A DNA stretch of 64,000 nucleotides from Pacificoceanicola onchidii (lineage in GTDB: Bacteria; Pseudomonadota; Alphaproteobacteria; Rhodobacterales; Rhodobacteraceae): the NCBI RefSeq assembly GCF_004804335.1, contig NZ_SRXY01000003.1, positions 310,001 to 374,000 of the forward strand. The letters are read 5' to 3'. Under the pieces are notes generated by a model. The model worked only from the letters and a program-made list of their open reading frames with translations, was not told the DNA's origin and searched no databases. How positions within the stretch are numbered: position 1 is the stretch's first letter; every line of letters starts with the position of its first letter. Positions 1 to 7,970 of the stretch are shown here, one piece after another. A program made the translations under genes and the position numbers.

Positions 1-1
1 C

Positions 2-298
2 TGGATCATGCTGCGGCTGCCGCGCGAGGTGGCCACGCTGTGGCAGGAGTGGCTTGAGGGGCATTACCCGGATCGTGCGGCGCGGATCATGGGGCATTTG
101 CGGGACATGCATGGTGGGGAGGTTTACTCCGCCAAATGGTTCAGCCGGATGCGCGGAGAGGGGCCCTACGCCGAGATCATCGCGCGGCGGTTTGACCGGG
201 CTGCGCGGGCCCTGGGGCTGGATCAACGCCAGCCGGAGCTGCGCTGCGATCTGTTCAAGGTGCCGCTGCGGGCCGGGGATCAGATGCGCTTGTTCTGA
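2..298 (+). CDS. C-terminal end of a PA0069-family radical SAM protein (starts before the window)
   Basis: About 98 residues of a frame that is already open at the window edge; no start codon is visible. The text around LPREVATLWQEWLEGHYPDR and MRGEGPYAEII resembles the C-terminal tail of PA0069-like radical SAM proteins (related to spore photoproduct lyase), as I know the family. The iron-sulfur cysteine motif would lie upstream and cannot be seen, so the name rests on the tail alone. It converges on the small gene at 309-599 with only 10 bases between the stops, and the junction carries a tandem palindrome. Confidence 0.6.
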   Translation, partial: WIMLRLPREVATLWQEWLEGHYPDRAARIMGHLRDMHGGEVYSAKWFSRMRGEGPYAEIIARRFDRAARALGLDQRQPELRCDLFKVPLRAGDQMRLF

Positions 299-308
299 TT
301 GGGGCGGG

Positions 309-599
309 TCAAAACCCGTCCACGGGTTTTGCAAATTCCATTGATGGAATTTGCGCTTCTGGCTCTGGCAGTGACCAGAACCGGACAGGTTCGCGGTTGC
401 AGAAGATCACCGTCTGGCCACCGTTTTCGATGGCTGAAAACCCGCGTCGCGCCAGTTCATGGGCAAAGCGATCCCGGCCAACAATGCGTTCTATATCGCG
501 CGTTTTACGCCGGATCACGCCGCCTTCCGCCGCCGCGCGGGCAGAGAAAATCGTTCGAATCCAGTCTTCGGGTCGCAGGTGATCCGGGATTCGTGTCAT
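309..599 (-). CDS. Small conserved Rhodobacteraceae protein of unknown function (96 aa)
   Basis: ATG start, basic N-terminal half (IFSARAAAEGGVIRRKTRDI) followed by a compact segment ending FCNREPVRFW. I recognise this as a small conserved protein of Rhodobacteraceae. It is sometimes auto-labelled phosphoribosylanthranilate isomerase, but it is far too short for a TIM barrel and shows none of that enzyme's motifs, so I assign no function. Its last residues (about 81-96, ending KPVDGF) are encoded by a palindromic repeat shared with an intergenic site at 7381-7424. The natural C-terminus was probably nearer the NREPVR segment and has been extended by repeat DNA. Confidence 0.6.
   Translation of the reverse strand: MTRIPDHLRPEDWIRTIFSARAAAEGGVIRRKTRDIERIVGRDRFAHELARRGFSAIENGGQTVIFCNREPVRFWSLPEPEAQIPSMEFAKPVDGF
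310..353. repeat. Tandem pair of 22-bp palindromes
   Basis: Two perfectly abutting 22-bp units, 310-331 and 332-353. Each begins CAAA, ends TTTG and is self-complementary over nearly its full length. The same two-unit design recurs at 7381-7424. The unit lies at the junction of two convergent genes (stops at 298 and 309) and overlaps the 3' end of the minus-strand gene. It could act as a two-way terminator or as a binding site for a dimeric protein. Confidence 0.8.
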
Positions 600-639
600 G
601 GCTTGAGGCTATGGCACGCATGGTTAAGCCTTGGTGAAC

Positions 640-1653
640 TCAGGCCCGGCGGCGACGGCTGCGGCGCGCGCGGGTGGGTCCGCTGTCGTCGGTGCCGTCG
701 CTTTCTGAGGAGAAACCGCCCAAGGCTTGCGTGATTTGCTCCAACGTCGGGCGCTCGCCGACGGGGCGGGTCTCCAAGGCTTCGCGCATGGCGCGCAGAT
801 GCTCTGGCAGGGTGCCGCAACAGCCACCGATGATCCGCGCACCCGAGGCGCGGGCAAGACAGGCGTAATCGGCCATCAGCTCCGGTGTGCCGTCGTAGTG
901 GATATGGCCATGCACATACTTGGGAATGCCCGCGTTGCCCTTGGCAATGATCGGCCGTTCCGTGCCCTGCGCGACAAAGCCGAGCACTGTGCGCAGCAAG
1001 TCCGACGCACCAACACCGCAGTTTGCACCGAAGGCGATGGGCGGGTTGGGCAGCTCTTCGACAAGGCTGACCATGGAAGCCGATGTCACACCCATCATGG
1101 TGCGGCCTGCCGTGTCAAAGGACATGGTCCCGCACCAGGGCGCGCCAATGTTACCAAAGGCTTCTGCTGCGGCTTTGAACTCCTCGGGGGCCGAGATTGT
1201 CTCGACCCAGAGCACGTCTGCGCCGCCGTCCATCAGGCCTTTGGCGGTCTCTTCGAACATCTCGACGGCGGTCTCGTGGGCGAGCGTGCCGGCTGCCCCC
1301 ATAATCTCGCCGGTGGGACCGACGGAGCCTGCGACGATGACCGCGCGCCCGGCCTTGTCGGCGCAGTCCCGGCCCAGCTCGGCCGCCAGTTTCGACAGCT
1401 CGTAAGCCCGGTTCCCGGCGTCATGTAGCTTCAGGCGCGACGCGTTGGCGCCGAAGGAGTTGGTCAGGAACAGATCGGAGCCCGCGTTGATGGCCCCGTT
1501 ATAGAGCGCGCGGATCTTGTCCGGCTCATCCTCGTTCCAGAACTCCGGCGCATCGCCGGACTGCAAACCCATGTTGAAGAGGTTGGTCCCCGTCGCGCCA
1601 TCGGTCAGAATCCAATCGCGGGTTTCGAGCATTTTTGTGAGAGCGTCGGACAT
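640..1653 (-). CDS. bmt: Betaine-homocysteine S-methyltransferase family protein
   Basis: 337-residue cytosolic zinc enzyme of the homocysteine S-methyltransferase (Pfam S-methyl_trans) family, which moves a methyl group, probably from glycine betaine, to homocysteine to make methionine. The DGATGTNL segment is near residue 18, and the three zinc-ligand cysteines are present in GANC (Cys212) and GGCC (Cys278/279). The start at 1653 is chosen because GGAGGAC sits just before it; an upstream in-frame start adds 24 basic residues without a better ribosome site. The C-terminus is an odd arginine-rich tail (RARRSRRRR). The nearby MttB-type methyltransferase suggests quaternary amine demethylation here. 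Substrate choice between betaine and another methyl donor is inferred. Confidence 0.85.
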   Translation of the reverse strand: MSDALTKMLETRDWILTDGATGTNLFNMGLQSGDAPEFWNEDEPDKIRALYNGAINAGSDLFLTNSFGANASRLKLHDAGNRAYELSKLAAELGRDCADKAGRAVIVAGSVGPTGEIMGAAGTLAHETAVEMFEETAKGLMDGGADVLWVETISAPEEFKAAAEAFGNIGAPWCGTMSFDTAGRTMMGVTSASMVSLVEELPNPPIAFGANCGVGASDLLRTVLGFVAQGTERPIIAKGNAGIPKYVHGHIHYDGTPELMADYACLARASGARIIGGCCGTLPEHLRAMREALETRPVGERPTLEQITQALGGFSSESDGTDDSGPTRARRSRRRRA

Positions 1654-1782
1654 TTGTCCTCCATGAACCTGTAATTTGCGCCGTCTTTCACGGAAGCCCG
1701 CCTTGGGCAATTGCATAATGTGCAAGATCGTTATGAGCCGCGTTCAAGATCAAACGCAGGTTTGTGCACCGTGCCGTGTTTT

Positions 1783-1805
1783 GGATATTTTTACAGAGAA
1801 GAAAC
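1783..1805 (-). repeat. Short member of the TTTCTT...CCAAATA 3'-end repeat family
   Basis: Read on the minus strand this is GTTTCTTCTCTG followed by TAAAAATATCC. It closely resembles units at 22804-22826, 29688, 37714 and 47811. It lies 17 bases after the stop of the ABM-domain gene in the sense orientation. The unit is short and has no GC hairpin attached here. The 168-base gap between 1653 and 1822 otherwise shows nothing I can name. Confidence 0.55.
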
Positions 1806-1821
1806 AAGCGGTTCCGCGGTG

Positions 1822-2103
1822 CTATTCACCTGTGTCGCGAATGGCATAGTCACGCGGCAGACCGCGCGTCACATCGGCCCAAGCGGAGGATGCGCCGCGG
1901 ATCTGGTGGGCGTCAAACGCCGCGCGGTTGGTGAATTCTTCGCTGACGTGGAACTGGCCCGGTGTGTGGACGTCTTCGGTGACATCAAAGCGGGTGCAGC
2001 CGGGCTCGGCACGGGTCAGGGCGATATGCGCAGGCAGCGCTGCGCGCACAGCGTCAAGACGCTCGGGCGGGCAGGTCATGGTTCCGGTGAGGTAGACCGG
2101 CAT
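1822..2103 (-). CDS. Antibiotic biosynthesis monooxygenase (ABM) domain protein
   Basis: 93 residues, the normal length for a single ABM domain (ferredoxin-like fold). Typical features are the MPVYLTGTMTCPPERL beta strand, EPGCTRFDV in the middle, and FHVSEEFTNRAAFDAH, the segment that usually carries the conserved Trp/His region. Family members are quinol monooxygenases or small cytosolic cofactor-free oxygenases; the substrate cannot be told from sequence. It starts four bases after the stop of the sulfotransferase gene, so the two are probably co-transcribed. Confidence 0.75.
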   Translation of the reverse strand: MPVYLTGTMTCPPERLDAVRAALPAHIALTRAEPGCTRFDVTEDVHTPGQFHVSEEFTNRAAFDAHQIRGASSAWADVTRGLPRDYAIRDTGE

Positions 2104-2107
2104 CGGT

Positions 2108-2986
2108 TTACTCCAGAAATCCGTGGCGTTTCAGGGTTTCAAGCGCCTTGTAGTCGGTGTTGCGGTAGAAGCGTTTGAGGTTGGTGATGGCCGCCTCGCT
2201 CAGGGCTGTTTCGAGATTGGCCTTGTGCATTCTTGTGTGTTTGAGCGGCACATCCCTGCCAAGTTGCATGTCTTCGATCATCGCGGCAAAATCAGCGTCA
2301 AAGGTTTCGACCCGGCCCACGGCAGCGATGTTGTCCTTGTAGACGTCAACCCAGGCCCCGTTGTGCAGGTGCCAGCCGATGCCTTTGTTCATGTGCTCGT
2401 CCGGCATGCGCATGAGCAGATGCGCCAGAAGGCGGCGCTTCAGGCTTGGGCCATAGAGCGCTTCGGCCAGATCGTTGGCAGTCTCGAACTGCGCCATGAG
2501 GTATTCGTATTCGCCGGGGTAGGCGTGACCGGTTTTGATCTTGGTCTCGATCCGCATCGGCGCAGGACAGTTTTCCAAAGTGGCGGTGCCGGGGGCCATG
2601 CCCGTGATGTCAAATTGTGTGATGCTTTTGGAGTGGTTGAAGGCGGAGATGAAGCGTTTGATCGGATCGCGCACCCAGACCACGTAGCGGCGCGCCGCAT
2701 CGAGAGGGGCTTTGCGCATGTGCAACTCGTGCACGTCGATGCCCGCCTCGACAAAGGAGCGCCGGATCGAGGTGCCGCCGCATTTGCCGATATGGACCAG
2801 CGTGACGGGCTCCAGCCCGTGCGTCATCGGGAAGCTTTCGTTCCAGTGATGAAAGGTACGCTTGTCTTCGGGCAGGTCTGACAGGTGAACCGGGGGGCAG
2901 GGTGCCTTGGCGCCTTTGGGTTTCAGCGCAAGGGATGCAGAGCCTTTGAGCGAGCGGGCCGTGTTGTTGGCAATGCGGGCCAACAT
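2108..2986 (-). CDS. Sulfotransferase family 2-like protein
   Basis: 292 residues from the ATG at 2986. The 5'-phosphosulfate loop is HIGKCGGTSI, close to the HIPKCGGTS motif of the heparan-sulfate 2-O-sulfotransferase-like family. The 3'-phosphate-binding strand is VVWVRDPIKRFISAF, with Arg and Ser in the expected places. Such enzymes move sulfate from PAPS to a sugar or other hydroxyl. No signal peptide or membrane span is evident. An in-frame TTG at 3199 would add 71 low-complexity residues; I reject it because the added part looks non-coding and lacks a ribosome site. That leaves 222 bases between this gene and guaA with nothing recognisable. The acceptor is unknown; a sulfotransferase-glycosyltransferase operon lies at 31-37 kb. 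Confidence 0.75.
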   Translation of the reverse strand: MLARIANNTARSLKGSASLALKPKGAKAPCPPVHLSDLPEDKRTFHHWNESFPMTHGLEPVTLVHIGKCGGTSIRRSFVEAGIDVHELHMRKAPLDAARRYVVWVRDPIKRFISAFNHSKSITQFDITGMAPGTATLENCPAPMRIETKIKTGHAYPGEYEYLMAQFETANDLAEALYGPSLKRRLLAHLLMRMPDEHMNKGIGWHLHNGAWVDVYKDNIAAVGRVETFDADFAAMIEDMQLGRDVPLKHTRMHKANLETALSEAAITNLKRFYRNTDYKALETLKRHGFLE

Positions 2987-3208
2987 GCGGATCCAGACGG
3001 CCAGCGTTGCCTTTGGAGGGGGCGCCGTCGGGGCGTCTTTCCGGTCAATTGGCAAAGGTATGCTCCAAAGTCGGTCTTCTTGAAATCCAGTGGCAAGGCC
3101 GCGCACATCTTTTGCGGCCTCTGCCTTGGGGTCAAGCCTGTCCGCCGGACTTTGCCGCCTTGCAGCGGGATTGCTGCAAAACCGGGCAACGCCTGGCAAA
3201 CAAGGGGA

Positions 3209-4762
3209 TCATTCCCACTCGATGGTGCCCGGAGGCTTCGAGGTCACGTCATAGGTCACGCGGTTGATGCCTTTGACTTCGTTGATGATCCGCGTTGCGG
3301 TCTCGCCGAGGAAGTCATGGCTGAACGGGTAGTAATCCGCTGTCATGCCGTCGACGGATGTCACCGCGCGCAAAGCGCAGGCATAATCATAGGTGCGCCC
3401 GTCACCCATCACACCCACAGTGCGGACCGGCAGGATTGCCACGAAGGCTTGCCAGATCTCGTCATAGAGACCGTGTTTGCGGATCTGGTCGATATAGACC
3501 GCATCCGCCTTGCGCAGGATTTCCAGCTTCTCGCGGGTGATCTCGCCGGGGCAGCGGATGGCGAGGCCGGGGCCGGGGAAGGGGTGGCGGCCGATGAAGT
3601 GGTCGGGCAGGCCAAATTCGCGGCCCAGAGCGCGGACCTCGTCCTTGAACAACTCGCGCAGCGGTTCGACCAGCTTGAGGCCCATCTTTTCCGGCAGGCC
3701 GCCGACGTTGTGGTGCGATTTGATCGTCACGGACGGGCCGCCGCTGAAGGACACCGATTCAATAACGTCCGGATACAGGGTGCCCTGGGCGAGGAACTCC
3801 GCGCCGTCGATCTCGCCCGCGTATTTCTGGAAGACGTCGATGAAGAGTTTGCCGATGATCTTGCGCTTGGTTTCCGGGTCGGACACGCCGTCGAGCTCGC
3901 CGAGGAACAATTCCTGCTCCTGCGCGTGGATCACCGAGAGGTTCATGTGATCGCGGAACATGCCCACGACCTCTTCGGCTTCGTTCAGGCGCAGCAGGCC
4001 GTGATCCACGAACACACAGGTCAGCTGATCACCGATGGCTTCATGGATGAGCGCCGCCGCAACGGAGCTGTCGACGCCGCCGGAGAGGGCGCAGATGACC
4101 TTTTTGTCGCCTACCTGCTCGCGGATCTTGGCCACGGCCTCTTCGCGATAGGCCCCCATGGTCCAGTCGCCTTTGAACCCCGCGAGACGCACGAAGTTCT
4201 CATAGAGCTTGGCGCCCTTGGGCGTGTGGTGCACTTCGGGGTGGAACTGCACCGCATAGAAATGACGCGAGGCATCGGCGGTGATGGCAAACGGCGCGCC
4301 GGGGGAGGTGCCGTAAACTTCAAAGCCCGGTGCGATTTCGGCGACGTGATCGCCGTGGCTCATCCAGACCTGTTCCTTGTCGTCCTCGAACCAGCCGTCG
4401 AGCAGATCCAGCGGGGCTTTGGGGGTGACAAAGGCGCGTCCAAATTCGGCGGTGCCGTGGCCGCTCTCAACGCGGCCGCCCAACTGCTGCATCATCACTT
4501 GCTGGCCATAGCAGATACCGAGGATCGGCACGCCGTAGTCAAAGATTTCCTGCGGGGCGCGCGGGCTTCCCTCGCGGGTGACGCTGTCCGGGCCGCCGGA
4601 GAAGATGATCGCCTTGGGGGCCAGTTCGCGGACCACATCCATGGTCACGGTCTGATAGGGGCGAATTTCGCAGTAGACGCTAAGTTCGCGCAAACGGCGC
4701 GCGATCAGCTGCGTGACCTGCGATCCGAAATCGATGATGAGGAGGGTGTCATGCTGGGTCAT
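3209..4762 (-). CDS. guaA: GMP synthase (glutamine-hydrolysing)
   Basis: 517 residues, full length for the family. It converts XMP to GMP with ATP and glutamine in the cytosol. The N-terminal class I amidotransferase domain has the nucleophile in GICYGQQ (about residue 83) and the His/Glu pair in FHPEVHHTP. The ATP pyrophosphatase domain has the P-loop LSGGVDSS (about residue 230). The C-terminal dimerisation domain ends PPGTIEWE, the conserved GuaA terminus. I start at the ATG at 4762; a GTG two codons earlier is possible. No strong ribosome site precedes either. Confidence 0.97.
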   Translation of the reverse strand: MTQHDTLLIIDFGSQVTQLIARRLRELSVYCEIRPYQTVTMDVVRELAPKAIIFSGGPDSVTREGSPRAPQEIFDYGVPILGICYGQQVMMQQLGGRVESGHGTAEFGRAFVTPKAPLDLLDGWFEDDKEQVWMSHGDHVAEIAPGFEVYGTSPGAPFAITADASRHFYAVQFHPEVHHTPKGAKLYENFVRLAGFKGDWTMGAYREEAVAKIREQVGDKKVICALSGGVDSSVAAALIHEAIGDQLTCVFVDHGLLRLNEAEEVVGMFRDHMNLSVIHAQEQELFLGELDGVSDPETKRKIIGKLFIDVFQKYAGEIDGAEFLAQGTLYPDVIESVSFSGGPSVTIKSHHNVGGLPEKMGLKLVEPLRELFKDEVRALGREFGLPDHFIGRHPFPGPGLAIRCPGEITREKLEILRKADAVYIDQIRKHGLYDEIWQAFVAILPVRTVGVMGDGRTYDYACALRAVTSVDGMTADYYPFSHDFLGETATRIINEVKGINRVTYDVTSKPPGTIEWE

Positions 4763-4823
4763 GGCCACGCTTTAGGCGGCTGGCCTCCGTTGCGCAAGAG
4801 GCCATGGGGCGCAAGGCGTGGAA

Positions 4824-4852
4824 TGTCGGCGCGAGAGAGGCCCGCGCCGACA
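4824..4852 (-). terminator. Hairpin after the outer-membrane protein gene
   Basis: Perfect 10-bp stem TGTCGGCGCG / CGCGCCGACA with a nine-base loop, 8 bases past the stop of the minus-strand barrel gene. No T-run follows on the minus strand, so it may be a weak or Rho-assisted terminator. Confidence 0.5.
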
Positions 4853-4859
4853 AAACAGC

Positions 4860-5549
4860 TTAGAATTGGTACGTCACGCCGATTTCGATCGAGGTGAAAT
4901 CCGCGTCGATGTCGCTGTAAGGCACGTCGGTCATATAATCGGCATCGTTGAAGGAATGGTGGATGATCGCGCCACGCAGGGCGACGTTCTTGGACACCAT
5001 GTGCTCAAGGCCGAGACCAAAGACATAACCATTGACCCGCTGGGTCTCACCATTGCGGCCGCGCCCGAACACACCGTCATCATCGGTGTAGGCATAGACG
5101 TCGGCGGCGGCAAAACCGGCAAGACCGAAGACCAGCGTCTGCGGACCGACGGTATAGCCGAGCTTGGCGCGGAGCGAGCCGAAGCGGTCGATCTTTGCGC
5201 CGCACTCATAGACCGTGTTCGAACAGTCTTCGTGGCCATTGATATCCGCGCCGGACAGGGCCAGTTCGGCACCGTACACCCATTTGCCGTTCTGGATGTT
5301 GTAGCCAAGCAGGAGGCCGTAGCCGCTGCCGCTCAGATCGCCTTCGCCGTCACCGGGAAAGTTGCCGCCGTTGCCGAAATCGCCGGTGTTGGCGGACAGG
5401 CTCAGGCCGGCATAGGCGCCGGACCAATCATGGGCGACAACAACGGGGGGCAGGGGCTGCGGATCTTCGGGCGGCCCGTCGGCCTGTGCGGTGGCGGCGA
5501 GGCCAAGGCAGGCCAGTGTGGTCAGGGCGAAAGTGGTTTGCTGAAACAT
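4860..5549 (-). CDS. Outer-membrane beta-barrel protein
   Basis: 229 residues. A signal peptide (MFQQTTFALTTLACLGLAAT, cleavage after AQA near residue 23) is followed by a proline-rich linker. Then come alternating amphipathic strands typical of an eight-stranded OmpA/OmpW-like barrel (WSGAYAGLSLS, GYGLLLGYNIQ, VYGAELALSG, RAKLGYTVG, GYVFGLGLEHM). The last residues are GVTYQF, a terminal aromatic that fits the BAM recognition signal. Two cysteines (CSNTVYEC) probably form a loop disulfide. Single-gene unit, divergent from the methyltransferase gene at 5818 across 268 bases in which I see no clear promoter. Confidence 0.8.
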   Translation of the reverse strand: MFQQTTFALTTLACLGLAATAQADGPPEDPQPLPPVVVAHDWSGAYAGLSLSANTGDFGNGGNFPGDGEGDLSGSGYGLLLGYNIQNGKWVYGAELALSGADINGHEDCSNTVYECGAKIDRFGSLRAKLGYTVGPQTLVFGLAGFAAADVYAYTDDDGVFGRGRNGETQRVNGYVFGLGLEHMVSKNVALRGAIIHHSFNDADYMTDVPYSDIDADFTSIEIGVTYQF

Positions 5550-5817
5550 GGTGGTTCCCTCGAAAAACTATACGAACGAAGTATCTGCCTCATGCGGAGG
5601 GAGAGCCATGGTTGGATCACTCGCTTTTGTCTTTGTGTGGCTTTCGTGTTGCCCTGTGTCGCCGTTGCTGGCGGCGCGCCCTAAAAACCGCCTGCATATG
5701 TCGTTTTCCCCCCTCAATCGCCGGAAACCGCGTACGGCCCATGCGCGGAGCGGGCTACATCTTTTGCCAACGCGGGGCGGGAAGGCCCTTTGGCTGATAC
5801 GGAAGGGATGATTGACC

Positions 5818-7362
5818 ATGGCTGAGGCAGGTACGCGCAGACGGGCTCGGGGTGGCGGCGGGGCCGCGCGGCGGGCGGAACGGACGTCCGTTGTCGTGGA
5901 GACCGCGCGTTTCATCGAACGCAATATTCCCAATTTCGAAGTGCTGAACGAAGAGGCGCTGCAGGTCATCGAGCACAACGCCGAAACGGTGCTCGAAGAG
6001 ATCGGCGTCAACTTCGTCAACAACCCCGCCGCGCTGGAGCGCTGGCGCGAAGCGGGCGCGGATATTGATGGCGAGCGGGTGCGCATCCCGCGCGGGCTGG
6101 CGCGGGAGCTGTGCAAGACGGCTCCGAGCCAGTTCACCCAGCACGCGCGCAACCCGGCCAAGAACGTCGAGATCGGCGGGCGCAACCTCGTCCTTGCACC
6201 GGTCTATGGCCCGCCTTTCGTGCGCGATCTGGAAGGCGGCCGCCGCTATGCCACGATGGAAGATTTCCGCAAATTCGTGAAGCTGGGACAGATGTCGAAG
6301 TGGCTGCACCATTCGGGCGGCACCGTCTGCGAGCCGACAGACATTCCGGTGAACAAGCGTCACCTGGACATGATTCACGCCCATATGACCCTGTCCGACA
6401 AGCCTTTCATGGGGTCCGTCACCGAGCCGAGCCGGGCGCAGGATTCGGTGGAGATGTGCGAGATCCTCTTTGGCAAGGAGTTCGTGCAGGACAACACGGT
6501 GATGGTCTCGCTGATCAACATCAACTCGCCGCTGACCTTTGACGATGTGATGATGGGCGCGTTGGAGGTCTATGCCGCCAACAATCAGGCTGCGATCATC
6601 TCGCCGTTCATCGTGGGCGGGGCCATGTCGCCGGTGACGGTTGCGGGCACGCTGACGCAGGTTCTGGCCGAAGTTCTGGCGGGCGTGGCCTACAGCCAGC
6701 TGATCCGCAAAGGGGCGCCGGTGATCATGGGGGCCTTTGTGACCTCGATCGACATGAACTCGGGCGCGCCGACCTTCGGCACGCCGGAAGCGGCGCATGT
6801 GACCTATGGTGCGGGCCAGTTGGCGCGACGTCTGGGCCTGCCGTTCCGCTCCGCCGGCTCGTTCTGCGGCTCGAAACTGCCCGACGCGCAGGCGGCTTAC
6901 GAGACGGCGAACACGCTGAACATGGGTTTGCAGGCCGGTGTGAACTTCATGCTGCACGCCTGCGGCTGGCTCGAAGGCGGGCTTGTCTCCAGCTTCGAGA
7001 AGTTCGTGATGGACGCCGACCAGCTTGGCGCGCTGCACCACTTTGCCAAAGGTGTGTCGATGGATGACAACGGTCAGGCCATGGATGCGCTCCGCGAGGT
7101 CGGGCCGGGCGGACACTTCTTGGGCTGCGCGCATACACAGGCGAACTTCAAGACGGCGTTCTGGCGCTCCGAAATGCTGGATTACAAGCCGTTCGAGACC
7201 TGGTCCGAAGAAGGCGCGCGCGATACGGCGACGCTGGCTGCGGCGCGGGTGCAAAAGCTGATCGATACCTATGTTCAGCCGCAGATGGACCCGGCCATTG
7301 CCGAAGCGCTTGCCGGATATGTTGCGAACAAGAAGGCGTCGATGTCGGACAGCTTCCTCTGA
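5818..7362 (+). CDS. MttB-superfamily (trimethylamine/betaine) methyltransferase without pyrrolysine
   Basis: 514 residues, matching the COG5598 MttB superfamily in length and in segments such as FEVLNEEALQVIEHNAETVLEEIG and GGHFLGCAHTQANF. There is no in-frame amber codon, so it is a non-pyrrolysine member like the glycine betaine enzyme MtgB, not the classical trimethylamine enzyme. Family members pass a methyl group to a corrinoid protein; none is encoded here, though cobalamin genes lie at 25-27 kb. The ATG at 5818 follows GGAAGGGA at a good distance. The first 30 residues are Arg/Ala/Gly-rich and probably disordered. The substrate is inferred only as a methylated amine. Confidence 0.85.
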   Translation: MAEAGTRRRARGGGGAARRAERTSVVVETARFIERNIPNFEVLNEEALQVIEHNAETVLEEIGVNFVNNPAALERWREAGADIDGERVRIPRGLARELCKTAPSQFTQHARNPAKNVEIGGRNLVLAPVYGPPFVRDLEGGRRYATMEDFRKFVKLGQMSKWLHHSGGTVCEPTDIPVNKRHLDMIHAHMTLSDKPFMGSVTEPSRAQDSVEMCEILFGKEFVQDNTVMVSLININSPLTFDDVMMGALEVYAANNQAAIISPFIVGGAMSPVTVAGTLTQVLAEVLAGVAYSQLIRKGAPVIMGAFVTSIDMNSGAPTFGTPEAAHVTYGAGQLARRLGLPFRSAGSFCGSKLPDAQAAYETANTLNMGLQAGVNFMLHACGWLEGGLVSSFEKFVMDADQLGALHHFAKGVSMDDNGQAMDALREVGPGGHFLGCAHTQANFKTAFWRSEMLDYKPFETWSEEGARDTATLAAARVQKLIDTYVQPQMDPAIAEALAGYVANKKASMSDSFL

Positions 7363-7380
7363 CCGTGCCATGGGGCGCAG

Positions 7381-7424
7381 CAAAATCCATTGATGGATTT
7401 TGCAAATTTCTTTGAAGAAATTTG
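7381..7424. repeat. Tandem pair of 22-bp palindromes
   Basis: Units 7381-7402 and 7403-7424 abut exactly. Each starts CAAA and ends TTTG and is almost fully self-complementary, the same design as 310-353. The first unit here and the second unit there share the core CCATTGATGG. It lies between convergent genes ending at 7362 and 7445, so two-way transcription termination is a reasonable guess. Confidence 0.8.
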
Positions 7425-7444
7425 GTCCGCCCTGAACCGGCGGA

Positions 7445-7738
7445 TCAAATCCCGGCCTGGCTCTGGCGCAGAAGCCGGGCCTCGCCCATGAGCGCCGAGA
7501 GAACCTCGACGTGACGCGAGATGCTGTAGCCGGCTTCCTTGCGGCGGCGGCTGTCATCGATGTCCGTTTCCAATTCGATAAGCTTCATTAACGCCGATCC
7601 GTGCCGTGCGGGCGCTCCGCCGCCGAGCAACCGGCCGAGATGCGCGGTGCGATTATAGTCCTGCGCGGCGATCCGTGCGGCCCGAATCAGCAGGCGTGGA
7701 CGATGCAGTTCGCTCAACATGCCAAGGATATCTTTCAT
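7445..7738 (-). CDS. DUF6477-family protein
   Basis: 97 residues. It contains the family's recognisable RPRLLIRAARIAAQDY near the N-terminus and GYSISRHVEVLSALMGEA near the C-terminus, mostly alpha-helical. I choose the ATG at 7738, preceded by GGAGAC; a longer frame to 7786 has no support. From memory of roseobacter genomes this family is often found beside DUF6456 genes, as here where the two are divergent across 232 bases. Function unknown. Confidence 0.75.
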   Translation of the reverse strand: MKDILGMLSELHRPRLLIRAARIAAQDYNRTAHLGRLLGGGAPARHGSALMKLIELETDIDDSRRRKEAGYSISRHVEVLSALMGEARLLRQSQAGI

Positions 7739-7937
7739 CGATCTTGTCTCCGGTGGTTTGTGCCCCTGTCGCAGAAGGTGACACAACCACCGGCGGTGTT
7801 GCGCATTGATGCCCAGACGCGAACGATGGGTTACCGGACTGTTTAGAAATTAAGTTAAATCTTGTGTCACCACCCGGATTTTAACTTTGGAGTAACACAC
7901 ACACGCCTAGGTTGCGAATTGTCCATGGGGATATTTT

Positions 7938-7946
7938 TGTGGATAA
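7938..7946 (-). promoter_or_regulatory. Perfect DnaA-box sequence in the DUF6477/DUF6456 intergenic region
   Basis: TGTGGATAA, the complement of the consensus DnaA box TTATCCACA, 25 bases before the DUF6456 start codon. Only one such box lies in this gap. A 9-mer of this kind will occur by chance at low frequency, so a role in DnaA control is only a suggestion. Confidence 0.35.
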
Positions 7947-7970
7947 CCGATCGCCCGGGGAAGGGGAAAC

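Noticed and set aside
1654-1790. SAM- or SAH-type riboswitch upstream of bmt
   Set aside because: No convincing stems or conserved core found by eye.
2885-4897. Long + strand frame opposite guaA
   Set aside because: Mirror frame of guaA; no motifs.
5755-7557. Long minus-strand frame opposite the MttB-type gene
   Set aside because: Arg/His-rich antisense text; the + frame has full family similarity.
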